A stretch of DNA of 64,000 nucleotides, taken from Methylovorus sp. MM2. GTDB lineage: Bacteria; Pseudomonadota; Gammaproteobacteria; Burkholderiales; Methylophilaceae. This document shows, one piece after another, positions 47,135 through 56,263 of the stretch (its first letter is position 1; every line of letters starts with the position of its first letter). Made by a program: the position numbers and the translations under genes. The notes beneath the pieces were generated by a model. The model saw nothing but the letters and a program-made list of their open reading frames with translations, was not told the DNA's origin and ran no database searches. The DNA lies in the NCBI RefSeq assembly GCF_001648895.1, contig NZ_LXUF01000001.1, positions 744,001 to 808,000 of the forward strand. The letters are read 5' to 3'.

Positions 47135-47911
47135 CTAGCTAATTTGCCGCCATTCAAAGCCTGTGTCCTGATTGGCGATACCTATCCAATCTTCTGCACA
47201 GTTCAATGCAGCACTCATCACTTTTCTTACAATCGCTTCACTATTGTTTTTAGCGCTGAGATGGGCGGCCAGAATATGTTGTAGCTTGCTCGTGTCGATT
47301 CTTTGTAAAATCGCTGCGGATGATGCATTATCCAAATGCCCAAGTCGGCCACTGACGCGTTGCTTGAGTGACCATGTATAAGGCCCATTCATCAGCATAT
47401 CGAGATCGTGGTTGCACTCTATAAGCAAGGCATCACACGCCGTCAGCATGCTCTCGATGTGCGGAGTGGATGTGCCTGTATCTGTCAACACACCGAATCT
47501 CTTCGCACCATCAGTAAAAACAAACTGTACTGGCTCACGTGCATCGTGTGGAACAGGAAATGGGTGAACCAACATATCGCCAATGCTAAAAGGTTGGTGG
47601 CTGTCTATGACATGGATGTCGAAATCGCAGTTTTTAGGCAAGAAGCGTTCTGTCATCTGTAACGTGCCGTATGTCAGCCAGACCGGAATGCGATATTTAT
47701 TGGCTAGTTTGAATACACCACCTGCATGATCGTCATGCTCATGTGTGACCAGAATGCCGGATAGAGTCTCTGGTGTGAGCGCTAGACGTTCTATGCGAGC
47801 CACTGCATCGCGTATGCCAAACCCGCAATCCAGCAGCAGTCTGGTGGTGTTTTTTTCTACCACTAGGCCATTGCCAGCACTGCCGCTACCTAATGAGGCG
47901 AATCGCATCAT
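47135..47911 (-). CDS. MBL-fold metallohydrolase (YycJ/WalJ-like)
   Basis: A 258-residue metallo-beta-lactamase-fold protein. It starts MRFASLGSGSAGNGLVVEKN and has the metal motif THEHDDHAGG, followed by HPFPVPHDAREPVQF, GVLTDTG and LLIECNHD, the pattern of YycJ/WalJ-type 5'-3' exonucleases and related phosphodiesterases. It lies 40 bp downstream of bamC and likely shares the dapA-bamC transcript. The exact substrate is not established for proteobacterial members. Confidence 0.9.
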   Translation of the reverse strand: MMRFASLGSGSAGNGLVVEKNTTRLLLDCGFGIRDAVARIERLALTPETLSGILVTHEHDDHAGGVFKLANKYRIPVWLTYGTLQMTERFLPKNCDFDIHVIDSHQPFSIGDMLVHPFPVPHDAREPVQFVFTDGAKRFGVLTDTGTSTPHIESMLTACDALLIECNHDLDMLMNGPYTWSLKQRVSGRLGHLDNASSAAILQRIDTSKLQHILAAHLSAKNNSEAIVRKVMSAALNCAEDWIGIANQDTGFEWRQIS

Positions 47912-47951
47912 GCGGTAGCGGCGAGTTTTTGGGGCATGGTTGCTATATTGA

Positions 47952-49229
47952 TTATTTCAGCTGTTCGTAAAGCAGATTGGTGATACGGCCCGCTGTAGCA
48001 GAGCGATTCTGATTGCCATCTTTATCTACCACGGTGACTTTTGTATCATTGGCATTGCTGTCTTCTACTCTGATGCGATATTGTTTTTCAGGAGTGGATT
48101 TTTCTTTCTCATCACTTCCCCAGAACGAGCCTTTGTCTGCTTTTTTCGTAGCGCTATCATCGGCTTTGTCAGCGTCTTTGTCTTCATCCCCCCAGAATTT
48201 TAGGGAGCTAAGCACGCCTTTCTTTTTATTCGGTGCGTCAGTCGCATCAAGATCAGTATAGCGCACGAAGAATAATCCATTTGAGCGGTCACGATCCTCA
48301 ACCAAGAACCCTACACGGTCGAGTGCTAAGCCTACACGACGCCATGCCCGGTCAAATGGATCATTGACGACGAGGTTCAATGTGCCATCACTGTCTTTAG
48401 TTAGTTTTGCGCGTTGCTGGTTGCTGGCCGTACTGATGACTGCACGTGATTTCTGCTCAGAAACACCTAGACGCACCATTAAACGGCGGAGTAGTTCTGC
48501 ATCGATGTCCTCCGCTGTTGCGCGGGCTTCATCTGCTTTACTGACTTTAGCATTACTTGGTGCGTAACCTTGCTCAATTTCTCCGGCGATTGTGCGGATG
48601 CGAACCTTGCCATCGTCCTGAGCGCTGGCAACTGAGCGGTGGCTTAAGTAGATTTCAGTCGTATCTGTAGTGACACCGCGGTCGATACGGGTACGGAATT
48701 TTTGGCGAGTCTGCAGGGTATTGAGTTTATCCAGCCAGCCTTGGAATTTCTCTAGGTAATTGCCTTTGTCATCTTTTGTCAGGTTTGATGGGTCAACCCA
48801 TTCAGTTTCCATCACGCCTGTTTGCGGATTTTCTACGCGAACAGCAAAACCAAGCTCGGACCAGAAATCACGAATGGCGGGCCATATTTTTTCTGGTGAG
48901 CCTTGTACCACTAACCAGCGTTGCGAGCCTGCACGTTCGAGGCGAACGTTGTCAGGGTTTTCCAGTATCTTTTCCTCTGCTGGGCCTTGTGCATCCTGAC
49001 CTTGGCTGTAGCTAGAGTATGTGGTGGAGCCGCCAGGTACAGAGTATGTGTCACTAGTCGAGATGGAAGTCAGGTCAGGCGGCACTTCTAATGGGCGTGA
49101 GCGACCAGCGGCCTTGTAGTCGGAAGAGTTATCGACAAAGGGAATAGAGTCGCAACTACTTAGCAATACTGTTAATACCGTAGCGAGTGCTAATTTACTG
49201 ATAGCTGTCTGGTTCATGCGGTTTCTCAT
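47952..49229 (-). CDS. bamC: Outer membrane protein assembly factor BamC
   Basis: A 425-residue lipoprotein of the BAM complex, which inserts beta-barrel proteins in the outer membrane. A signal with lipobox LLSSCDS places the Cys at about residue 26. The unstructured lasso follows (YKAAGRSRPLEVPPDLT), then two helix-grip domains (RWLVVQGSPEKIWPAIRDFW and FDRAWRRVGLALDRVGF). The insertion between or within the C-terminal domain is rich in Asp/Lys (SLKFWGDEDKDADKAD), making it longer than E. coli BamC (344). An alternative ATG is at 49217. It follows dapA by 46 bp, the classical order. Confidence 0.93.
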   Translation of the reverse strand: MRNRMNQTAISKLALATVLTVLLSSCDSIPFVDNSSDYKAAGRSRPLEVPPDLTSISTSDTYSVPGGSTTYSSYSQGQDAQGPAEEKILENPDNVRLERAGSQRWLVVQGSPEKIWPAIRDFWSELGFAVRVENPQTGVMETEWVDPSNLTKDDKGNYLEKFQGWLDKLNTLQTRQKFRTRIDRGVTTDTTEIYLSHRSVASAQDDGKVRIRTIAGEIEQGYAPSNAKVSKADEARATAEDIDAELLRRLMVRLGVSEQKSRAVISTASNQQRAKLTKDSDGTLNLVVNDPFDRAWRRVGLALDRVGFLVEDRDRSNGLFFVRYTDLDATDAPNKKKGVLSSLKFWGDEDKDADKADDSATKKADKGSFWGSDEKEKSTPEKQYRIRVEDSNANDTKVTVVDKDGNQNRSATAGRITNLLYEQLK

Positions 49230-49275
49230 AGCTTAAAATGTTGTTTCCCTGAATGCTTGCGATCATGATTGACGA

Positions 49276-50148
49276 TCAAAGTGAGGCTTTTTTCATGGCG
49301 CTGCGTAGCGTATCGTGATATTGCGAAGATAGTGTGACAAGCGGCAAGCGAATGCCTGAGCCTATAAGCCCCATCTCTTCTAACACCCATTTAACCGGAA
49401 TCGGGTTTGCTTCTACAAATAATTTTTGGTGTAAGGCGAATAATTTGCCGTTGATCTCGCGTGCCGATTGAATGTCACCTTGTGCCGCGGCAACGCACAT
49501 CTCATGCATTAATCTTGGCGCAACGTTCGCCGTGACTGAAATGACACCCTGCGCGCCCAGTAGCATCAATGCAAGTCCTGTTGCATCGTCACCACTGACT
49601 ATCGCGAAATCGCTAGGCGCCCGCAATATCAGATCTGTACCGCGCTCGATACTGCCTGTTGCATCTTTGATGCCGATGATATTCTTGATGCTGGCGAGCC
49701 TTAGCGCTGTGTCATTGCTGATGTCGCAACCTGTTCTGCCCGGTACGTTATAAAGTATCTGCGGGATATCTACGGCCTCAGCGATTGTGCGGTAGTGTTG
49801 GTACAGACCTTCTTGTGTCGGTTTGTTGTAATAAGGTGCAACCAGTAGGCAGGCATCTGCGCCAAGCTCTTTAGCTTTCTGTGTCAGCTGGATGGCTTCT
49901 TGCGTTGAATTAGCGCCGGTACCTGCAATCACTGGTACACGGCCTGCGACTTGCTCGATAGTCGTGCTGATCAATAAGCAATGTTCATCAAAATCAACGG
50001 TAGGCGATTCGCCAGTCGTACCGACGATGACAATCCCATCGGTACCTTCCTGAATGTGGAAGTCGATGAGTGCGCGTAATGCTTTAAGATCGAGGCCGCC
50101 ATCGGCAAGCATGGGGGTAACGATGGCAACAAAACTGCCTTGCAGCAT
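49276..50148 (-). CDS. dapA: 4-hydroxy-tetrahydrodipicolinate synthase
   Basis: A 290-residue TIM-barrel aldolase of the lysine/diaminopimelate pathway, condensing pyruvate with aspartate semialdehyde. The Schiff-base lysine is in IGIKDATGS (about 161), the GTTGESPT loop is at about 43-50 and the catalytic Tyr is in YNVPGRTG. Standard length. It heads a minus-strand operon with bamC and the MBL gene. A 277-bp gap separates it from the divergent RnfB-like gene. Confidence 0.97.
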   Translation of the reverse strand: MLQGSFVAIVTPMLADGGLDLKALRALIDFHIQEGTDGIVIVGTTGESPTVDFDEHCLLISTTIEQVAGRVPVIAGTGANSTQEAIQLTQKAKELGADACLLVAPYYNKPTQEGLYQHYRTIAEAVDIPQILYNVPGRTGCDISNDTALRLASIKNIIGIKDATGSIERGTDLILRAPSDFAIVSGDDATGLALMLLGAQGVISVTANVAPRLMHEMCVAAAQGDIQSAREINGKLFALHQKLFVEANPIPVKWVLEEMGLIGSGIRLPLVTLSSQYHDTLRSAMKKASL

Positions 50149-50425
50149 GATGAACCTAGAATGAATTAAATCGGGATATTCTAACCGAAACTGGCTTTAG
50201 CTGAAACTGAGTATGTAGATATGTTTTTGTACAGATTCATTATTTTACATGTGTAAGTGCTATAAATCGCTGTGATTTTGAATGGTAAACTACTGGGTAT
50301 GCATCAGAATCGATATCGCCTTAGATTGACTGCTATCAAGTGGTGATTTTTTATTCAATAATAACAATTGGTTATGTGTTTGATGACTTGCACATCTTTT
50401 AATTTCGCCTGTATAGCAAAACATC

Positions 50426-51145
50426 ATGCTCACTGACTTTTCCGTAGCTGTGCAATCGCGTACCCCCCATCAGGGGCGTGATGCTGCTGTTTTGGTTCAG
50501 CGCATAGATGCAATATTGCCGCAAACACAATGCACGCAATGTGGATATTCAGGATGCAAGCCTTATGCAGAGGCGATTGCGCAAGGTGATGCGGATATTA
50601 ATCAATGTCCACCGGGTGGCGATGCAGGCATTCATGCGCTGGCAAAACTACTTAAACGTGAATATAAGCCTTTGAATCTTGAGCATGGGATATATAAGCC
50701 CAAGGCATTGGCAGTGATTGATGAGAGTGTGTGTATCGGTTGCACATTATGCATTCAGGCTTGCCCTGTCGATGCGATTCTCGGTGCGGCTAAATATATG
50801 CATACGGTGATAGCCGAAGAGTGTACCGGATGCGAGCTTTGTATCGCCCCTTGTCCAGTGGACTGTATTACCATGGCACCCTTTGAAAACCCTGAAAGAG
50901 CGGGTTGGTTTTTTGAAGCAATACTCAATATTGGCGCGAAGAAACCGGCAGATATAGCGCGTGAACGTTATGAATCCAGACTGCAACGGCTAAAACTCGA
51001 AGAGTCTGAACGTTTGCAAAGAAATGCCAATCTACCCGCATCGGCAGCGCAAGATCCTAAGAAAGCAGCGATTATGGCGGCGATGGCACGCGCTAATATG
51101 CCGAAAGACAACAAGCGCCCTGAAGAAAATAAAGCGAATAGTTAA
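50426..51145 (+). CDS. RnfB/RsxB-like iron-sulfur protein without membrane anchor
   Basis: A 239-residue polyferredoxin. The first cluster module is the Fe-S domain seen in RnfB ([18 protein letters not shown] with a later CPPGG); two [4Fe-4S] motifs follow ([16 protein letters not shown] and [16 protein letters not shown]). Classical RnfB begins with a TM helix; this protein does not, and no other rnf/rsx gene is in the window. The C-terminal 60 residues are charged and probably helical. It overlaps nth by one base (TAATG). Likely a soluble electron carrier, with partner unknown. Confidence 0.9.
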   Translation: MLTDFSVAVQSRTPHQGRDAAVLVQRIDAILPQTQCTQCGYSGCKPYAEAIAQGDADINQCPPGGDAGIHALAKLLKREYKPLNLEHGIYKPKALAVIDESVCIGCTLCIQACPVDAILGAAKYMHTVIAEECTGCELCIAPCPVDCITMAPFENPERAGWFFEAILNIGAKKPADIARERYESRLQRLKLEESERLQRNANLPASAAQDPKKAAIMAAMARANMPKDNKRPEENKANS

Positions 51146-51777
51146 TGAATGCCGTAACCCGCCATGAGATATTTCGCCGCTTGAGTATTGCGATCCCTGA
51201 GCCTGCTACCGAGCTGGTGCATAGCAGCGTGTTTGAGCTATTGATTGCAGTGATATTATCTGCGCAGGCGACAGATAAAGGCGTCAATATTGCAACCGCT
51301 AAATTATATCCGGTAGCTAATACGCCCCAAGCGATATTTGATTTAGGTATTGAGGGTTTGGAACGCTATATCAGGACGATTGGTCTTTATCACGGCAAGG
51401 CCAAGAACATCATCGAGACGTGCCGTCTTCTGGTCGAACGATACGATGGGCAGGTGCCTAATACGCGTGAAGCGTTGGAAAGCCTACCCGGTGTTGGGCG
51501 CAAGACAGCGAATGTTATCCTGAATACGGCTTTTGGCCAGCCGACAATCGCGGTAGATACCCATATATTTCGCCTTGGGAATCGTATCGGATTGGCCCCG
51601 GGAAAGACGCCGCTGGATGTCGAAATGAGGCTGATGAAAGCAGTCCCTAAGGAGTACTTGCATGATGCGCATCACCTGCTTATCCTGCATGGTCGTTATA
51701 CCTGTATTGCCCGTAAACCCAAGTGTGGAGAGTGTGTGATTTTCGATCTGTGTGAGTTCAAAGGTAAAGAGATTTGA
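51145..51777 (+). CDS. nth: Endonuclease III
   Basis: A 210-residue DNA glycosylase/AP lyase removing oxidised pyrimidines. The helix-hairpin-helix LPGVGRKTANVILN includes the catalytic Lys; the catalytic Asp is in VDTHIFRLGNR. The C-terminal [4Fe-4S] cluster uses C-x6-C-x2-C-x5-C (CIARKPKCGECVIFDLC). It is coupled to the RnfB-like gene upstream and overlaps the FIST gene by 4 bp (ATGA). Pairing of rnfB-type genes with nth is common in proteobacteria. Confidence 0.97.
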   Translation: MNAVTRHEIFRRLSIAIPEPATELVHSSVFELLIAVILSAQATDKGVNIATAKLYPVANTPQAIFDLGIEGLERYIRTIGLYHGKAKNIIETCRLLVERYDGQVPNTREALESLPGVGRKTANVILNTAFGQPTIAVDTHIFRLGNRIGLAPGKTPLDVEMRLMKAVPKEYLHDAHHLLILHGRYTCIARKPKCGECVIFDLCEFKGKEI

Positions 51778-52853
51778 TGCAAGCCGCAACGGGTTTGGCG
51801 ATAGGTCGTCGAGTCGATCCACAACTGGCTGCAACTGCGGTAGAGCAGGCGATGCAGCAGTTAGATATCACGACAGCTAGCAGTGTCTTGCTGTTTCTTA
51901 CATCCGAATTTGCCAATGACCCTTTGCCTGCCATACGTGCCGCGGCCAAAGCAGCAAGCTGTACGCAAGTGATCGGTTGCTCAGCCCCGGGAATATTCAC
52001 AGAGCAGGATTGGGTATTGGATGCGCCTGCTGCGGCCGTCATGGTGTTCGGTAATGGTGTCAGTATCCACCATGTGAGTGAAAGGCCTGAGCAGGAGATC
52101 GTATTGGCACTTGCCGCGCCCAACGCGATCAATTCCAACCGTATCATCGCCTCAGGCATACGTTTTGGCGGTGTATCGGGCGATGCGACAGGGCAGGGGC
52201 CTTTCTCTGTCTGGCAGAATGCAAAGGGCATCGTCAGCGGATATTGCGAAGCAGCTTTTTCCGGCCTGAATGCGGCGGTATCTGCTGCGCATGATGTCAA
52301 GTTGTTAGGTAAGCCCCAATTGATTACAAGGGTTGATGGGCATGATGTGCAAAGCTTAGGCGATACCACTGCCTTGCAATCGCTGCATGCGGCTTGTCGT
52401 GGGCATGAGTCTTTACCTTTACATCTTTTGATGGCGGTTTTTGCTGACTATCCAGAGGTGATTACGCGCGGCGATTACCAGCTAGCAACGTTGATCAGCG
52501 TAAATGACGATGAGGGCTCGGTGACAATTGCCAAGCCTTTGCAAGAAGGGCAGTATTTATCATGGGCGATCCGTGATACGCAAGCAGCGCAAGATAATCT
52601 GGAAAACGTGGTGAATAAATTAGTCGCCGATCTTGAGACAATGCCTGATTTTGGATTGATGTTTTCCTGTTTGGGTCGCGGGCCTTATTTTTACGATGGT
52701 GTAGATCGGGATCTCATGTTGTTAAAAGAAAAATTCCCCGATATGCCCTTTATCGGGTTTTATGGCAATGGCGAGATCGCACCGATCAATGGCGTGAATG
52801 AGTTGTTGCAATACTCTGCGGTGCTTGGCCTATTCGCGCGTAGTGAAATATGA
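51774..52853 (+). CDS. FIST domain-containing protein
   Basis: A 359-residue protein with an N-terminal FIST domain (AIRAAAKAASCTQVIGCSAPG, then GISIHH-type strand and GVSGDATGQGPF) and a C-terminal FIST_C part (DYQLATLISVNDDEGSV, LMFSCLGRGPYFYDGVDRD, FIGFYGNGEIAPINGVN). FIST proteins are predicted small-ligand sensors, often beside signalling genes; here no kinase or cyclase is fused or adjacent. It is translationally coupled to nth, an unusual partnership. Confidence 0.9.
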   Translation: MMQAATGLAIGRRVDPQLAATAVEQAMQQLDITTASSVLLFLTSEFANDPLPAIRAAAKAASCTQVIGCSAPGIFTEQDWVLDAPAAAVMVFGNGVSIHHVSERPEQEIVLALAAPNAINSNRIIASGIRFGGVSGDATGQGPFSVWQNAKGIVSGYCEAAFSGLNAAVSAAHDVKLLGKPQLITRVDGHDVQSLGDTTALQSLHAACRGHESLPLHLLMAVFADYPEVITRGDYQLATLISVNDDEGSVTIAKPLQEGQYLSWAIRDTQAAQDNLENVVNKLVADLETMPDFGLMFSCLGRGPYFYDGVDRDLMLLKEKFPDMPFIGFYGNGEIAPINGVNELLQYSAVLGLFARSEI

Positions 52854-52925
52854 AGTCAGTCTGTTTCTTGATCTTCACATTGTTGCAATCCGAGACGCTG
52901 CTGCCTAAGCGTTTAGGGATTTAAT

Positions 52926-53363
52926 ATGGCTTTATTCAACCCAAGCCGAGATCAAGTTCGCCAGTTCTTTTTTGATACTTGGGCAAAATTTCAGCAACAA
53001 GCGGCGTTAACGGATATCGAGAAGCTCGCCATCGAAATCATTCAGATGCACCCCGAGTACCATGCAGTGTTAAATGCACCAGAAAGATATCTGGATCAGG
53101 CGTATTTTCCTGAGATGGGCGAGACCAATCCATTTCTGCATATGAGTTTGCATCTCTCCATCCTTGAACAAATCGCCATTAATCAGCCACCGGGGATCTC
53201 GGCGGCATATCAGTCACTTCTTGCTAAGTATGATGATGTCTTGATGGCGCAACATGACTTGATGGATTGCCTGGCCGAGACCATCTGGCAGTCACAACGT
53301 AGCGGATTGCCGCCAGATGCTGAAGCATACATCGCGTGCATGCAGGCTAAAGTCAATGGCTAA
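52926..53363 (+). CDS. DUF1841 family protein
   Basis: A 145-residue soluble protein of the DUF1841 family: start LFNPSRDQVRQFFFDTWAK, middle HPEYHAVLNAPERYLDQAYFPE and NPFLHMSLHLSILEQIAINQPPG, end LMDCLAETIWQSQRSGLPPD. The family is mostly beta- and gammaproteobacterial and has no known role. The stop overlaps the start of the sigma-factor gene, so it may be co-transcribed with the sigma/anti-sigma pair. Confidence 0.88.
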   Translation: MALFNPSRDQVRQFFFDTWAKFQQQAALTDIEKLAIEIIQMHPEYHAVLNAPERYLDQAYFPEMGETNPFLHMSLHLSILEQIAINQPPGISAAYQSLLAKYDDVLMAQHDLMDCLAETIWQSQRSGLPPDAEAYIACMQAKVNG

Positions 53364-53919
53364 TCAAGAGCACGTCTGGTTGGTAGAGCATGGCGATTAT
53401 CTCTATCGCTTTGCGCTTGCGCGATTACGTGATCCGCATCAGGCCGAAGATGTTGTGCAGGAGACCTTGCTGGCTGCTATTCAAAACCAAACCTATGAAG
53501 GTAAGTCAGCGCCACGTACTTGGTTAACAGGCATTCTGAAACATAAGATCATCGATCTTATCCGCAAACAGGTGCGCGAGCAGCCACTGGAAAATCCTGA
53601 AGAAGCTTTACCAGATGAGCCGGGAATGGAGGAATACTTTTCCATCGATAAACGCCATTGGGATGATAAACCCCAGCAATGGGATGCGCCTGAAGACGCG
53701 CTGGAGCAAAAGCAGTTTCTCGGCATCATGCAAGACTGCATGGATAGATTACCTAAAAAATTGGCCAGTCTTTTTATGTTGCGAGAAGTGCTGGAAGAAG
53801 ATAACGAAAAAATTTGTAAGGAACTGGAGATTACCGCGACGAATGCATGGGTGATGTTATATCGCGCCCGAATGGGGTTAAGGAAATGTCTGGAATTACA
53901 TTGGATGGGCAAAGATTAA
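53356..53919 (+). CDS. ECF-type RNA polymerase sigma factor of the RiPP locus
   Basis: A 187-residue sigma-70-family factor with region 2 (YLYRFALARLRDPHQAEDVVQ, ETLLAAI, RTWLTGILKHKIIDLIRKQ), a ~45-residue acidic/Trp-rich linker (DEPGMEEYFSIDKRHW, DDKPQQWDAPEDALEQ) and region 4 (LPKKLASLFMLREVLEE, ICKELEITATNAWVMLYRARMGLR). The ATG at 53356 (MANQEHVW) is preferred over an upstream in-frame start at 53317, which lies well inside the DUF1841 gene. It is followed with no gap by a zinc-finger anti-sigma gene and then by the precursor and MNIO genes, so it probably activates that operon. Confidence 0.92.
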   Translation: MANQEHVWLVEHGDYLYRFALARLRDPHQAEDVVQETLLAAIQNQTYEGKSAPRTWLTGILKHKIIDLIRKQVREQPLENPEEALPDEPGMEEYFSIDKRHWDDKPQQWDAPEDALEQKQFLGIMQDCMDRLPKKLASLFMLREVLEEDNEKICKELEITATNAWVMLYRARMGLRKCLELHWMGKD

Positions 53920-54171
53920 ATGCTTAGTTGTAAACAAGCCAGCCAGCTGATTTCGCAGTCACTTGATCGGCGATTAAATATGCGAGAACGTATCAATTTG
54001 CGTATGCATTTGATGATATGTGATGTTTGCCGGAGATTCACTCGGCAGCTACATGAGATACGTGCGCGCATAAAAGCAGGGATTCGCCAAATTGAGCATG
54101 ATGAAGACTTAAGATTAGCCCCACAAGCGAAAGAGCGTATTTCAGTCGCCATTGAAAAAGGCGTGCACTAG
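53920..54171 (+). CDS. Small zinc-finger (zf-HC2/ZAS) anti-sigma factor
   Basis: An 83-residue protein with Cys4 and the H30-x3-C34-x2-C37 motif (MHLMICDVC) of zinc-binding anti-sigma domains. No TM segment is present, so it is a soluble cytoplasmic regulator; thiol or metal status could release the sigma factor. Its ATG directly follows the sigma-factor stop (TAA-ATG). It is basic and helical after the ZAS region. The precursor gene starts 74 bp later. Confidence 0.88.
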   Translation: MLSCKQASQLISQSLDRRLNMRERINLRMHLMICDVCRRFTRQLHEIRARIKAGIRQIEHDEDLRLAPQAKERISVAIEKGVH

Positions 54172-54245
54172 GCTGAAAGCGCTAAATTTTATCAAACATC
54201 AACTTTATCAAGCAAAAGAACGCTTAAATCGTTAAGGAGAATCAC

Positions 54246-54560
54246 ATGAAAGCATCTCAAAAAACTTTGGCTACAGTTATCGGTGGCGCATTCGTTATGT
54301 CAGTAGCAGCAACTGCAGTACACGCAGCAGAAAATCCTTTTGTCATGAAGACATTGTCTGCCGGCTATATGGTGGCAGAGGCTGATATGCCAGCTGAAAA
54401 GGCAAAAGACGGAAAATGTAGTACCGGTAAATGCAGCGCTACCAAAAAGCATGAAATGGAAGAAAAAGCCAAGGCCTCCGGTGATAAAGACAAAGCAAAA
54501 GATGGCTCTTGCAGCGCTGATAAAGCAAAAGAAGCCTCATGCAAGGCAGATAAGAAGTAG
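54246..54560 (+). CDS. Secreted Cys-containing RiPP precursor, HvfA/BufA2-like
   Basis: A 104-residue exported peptide: Sec signal of 27 residues (ending AVHA), then the family-typical NPFVMKTLSAGYMVAEA, then a Lys/Glu-rich low-complexity tail with four Cys: C58 (DGKC), C63 (TGKC), C89 (DGSC) and C99 (EASC). HvfA/bufferin-type precursors carry EGKC repeats whose Cys are converted by DUF692 enzymes to copper-binding heterocycles; here the motifs deviate. A strong AAGGAGA Shine-Dalgarno lies upstream, and the MNIO gene follows 47 bp later. It is too acidic/Lys-rich to be a globular domain. The modification is inferred from context. Confidence 0.87.
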   Translation: MKASQKTLATVIGGAFVMSVAATAVHAAENPFVMKTLSAGYMVAEADMPAEKAKDGKCSTGKCSATKKHEMEEKAKASGDKDKAKDGSCSADKAKEASCKADKK

Positions 54561-54607
54561 TCTTGTAGTTGCCCAAGTTAAAGTTGACTAAGTAAAGTTG
54601 CCTGAGC

Positions 54608-55501
54608 ATGTCATCGGTGCAAGCGATTCATGGCGCTGGTCTGGGGCTTAAGCGAGAGCTGATTCCCCAGATACAGGCTACCTTTGAAGAAAAGTCAGGT
54701 AGAGATATGCTCTCTGCTATCGACTTTGTTGAGATCGCACCGGAGAATTGGATGGGTGTCGGTGGCCGTGCTGCTAAGCAATTAGCATGGGTCGCCGAGC
54801 ACTTGCCTATTGCATGTCATGGGTTATCATTATCCTTAGGTGGACCGGATGCGCTAAATGAACGATTCCTGCATCAGGTAAAAGATTTTTTAGACCAATA
54901 TCAAATCACTACTTATACCGAACACCTTAGCTACTGTACGGATGGTGGATATCTTTATGATCTTCTGCCTATCCCATTCACTGAAGAGGCTGTTTATCAC
55001 ACGGCAAAACGTATTCGTCGCACACAGGAAATACTGGAACGTCGTATTGCTGTTGAGAATGCCTCGTTCTATGTAGCGGCTCCCATTTCTGAAATGGACG
55101 AGCTGACTTTTATCCGTGCAGTGCTGCAAGAGGCGGATTGCGACCTACATCTAGACCTTAATAATATCTATGTGAATAGCGTTAATTTTGGGTTCGATGC
55201 GCATGATTTTCTTGAAGGTATCCCGGGTGATCGTATCGTGTATGCGCATGTTGCAGGGCACTATCAGGAAGCGCCCGACCTCATTATCGACACCCACTCA
55301 CAAGATGTGATCGACCCCGTTTGGGATCTGTTAAAAGAGGCTTACCGTTTGTATGGCGTTTTCCCGACTTTGCTTGAGCGGGATAATAATATTCCGCCGT
55401 TAGCTGACTTAATGCATGAGGTCGATTACATCGCAGAATTGCAGGCACCTTATATCTCAAGTCAGAATATTTCGCGCCAAAAATTAGCAGGTAGACATTG
55501 A
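54608..55501 (+). CDS. DUF692 multinuclear iron oxidative enzyme (MNIO, BufB/HvfB-like)
   Basis: A 297-residue TIM-barrel enzyme of the MNIO family (MbnB, BufB, HvfB), which uses two or three irons to rebuild Cys residues in peptides. Start [14 protein letters not shown]. Metal and active-site motifs: [67 protein letters not shown] and [11 protein letters not shown]. It lies 47 bp after the precursor gene and overlaps the partner gene by 4 bp. The substrate is predicted to be the adjacent precursor. Confidence 0.93.
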   Translation: MSSVQAIHGAGLGLKRELIPQIQATFEEKSGRDMLSAIDFVEIAPENWMGVGGRAAKQLAWVAEHLPIACHGLSLSLGGPDALNERFLHQVKDFLDQYQITTYTEHLSYCTDGGYLYDLLPIPFTEEAVYHTAKRIRRTQEILERRIAVENASFYVAAPISEMDELTFIRAVLQEADCDLHLDLNNIYVNSVNFGFDAHDFLEGIPGDRIVYAHVAGHYQEAPDLIIDTHSQDVIDPVWDLLKEAYRLYGVFPTLLERDNNIPPLADLMHEVDYIAELQAPYISSQNISRQKLAGRH

Positions 55502-56262
55502 TGAGTGATGTCGGGTTATCGGACCTTACCGCTTATCAATTAGCATTCACTGCGCATATACGTGATCCGAAAAATAACGTGCGCCCAAAAAATGTGCTCG
55601 CAAAGCGCATGCGTGTCTATACCGAGATCGTTTTTAATAATATCGAGTCGTCTGTGGCGGCGTGTTTTCCAGTCACACAAAAAGTACTGGGTAAACGGGC
55701 ATGGTTAAAACTGGTACGTGGTTTCTTTGCCAATCATTCAGCACAAAGCCCGATGTTTAGAGATATTCCTAAGTCATTTCTAGATTATCTTGAAACATGT
55801 GATGGTCTGCCACCTTACTTAACAAGCCTTGCGCATTATGAGTGGGTAGAGCTGGCAGTTGCTGTGGCAGATGTGAGTGTCGATATAGAAGCTATTGATA
55901 TAGCTGGTGATTATCTGGCGAAAGCACCAGTACTCTCAGCATCTTTGGCTGTGCATCAATATGATTATCCCGTGCAACAAATATCACCACTGCTCAAGCC
56001 GTTTGAGCCATTAGCTGAGCCGGTATATCTACTGGTATTCAGAGATATTGAAGATACAGTGCGTTTTATTGAGCTAAATAGCGTGACTGCAAGATTGGTC
56101 GGTATTCTGCAAGAAGAGCAATTGACTGGTCAGCAAGCTTTAGAAAAGCTCGCAAATGAGATGCCACATATCGAACCGCAGTTAATTTACACGTTTGGTG
56201 CTGAGCTAATGCAAGATTTAAAGCTGCAAGATGTTATCTTGGGGAGTAAAAGAAGTCAGTAA
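55498..56262 (+). CDS. DUF2063 MNIO partner protein (BufC/HvfC-like)
   Basis: A 254-residue protein with an N-terminal DUF2063 domain ([56 protein letters not shown]) and a C-terminal winged-helix-like domain ([19 protein letters not shown]) that resembles peptide-binding RRE folds. In MNIO systems this protein binds precursor and enzyme. ATGA overlap with the DUF692 gene indicates fixed stoichiometry. No DoxX-type BufD follows; the next gene is convergent. Confidence 0.9.
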   Translation: MMSDVGLSDLTAYQLAFTAHIRDPKNNVRPKNVLAKRMRVYTEIVFNNIESSVAACFPVTQKVLGKRAWLKLVRGFFANHSAQSPMFRDIPKSFLDYLETCDGLPPYLTSLAHYEWVELAVAVADVSVDIEAIDIAGDYLAKAPVLSASLAVHQYDYPVQQISPLLKPFEPLAEPVYLLVFRDIEDTVRFIELNSVTARLVGILQEEQLTGQQALEKLANEMPHIEPQLIYTFGAELMQDLKLQDVILGSKRSQ

Positions 56263-56263
56263 C

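Noticed and set aside
51758-52369. Open frame of 203 codons on the minus strand
   Set aside because: Lies antisense to the well-supported FIST gene; residues are low-complexity Ser/Ala/Thr with no recognisable motif.
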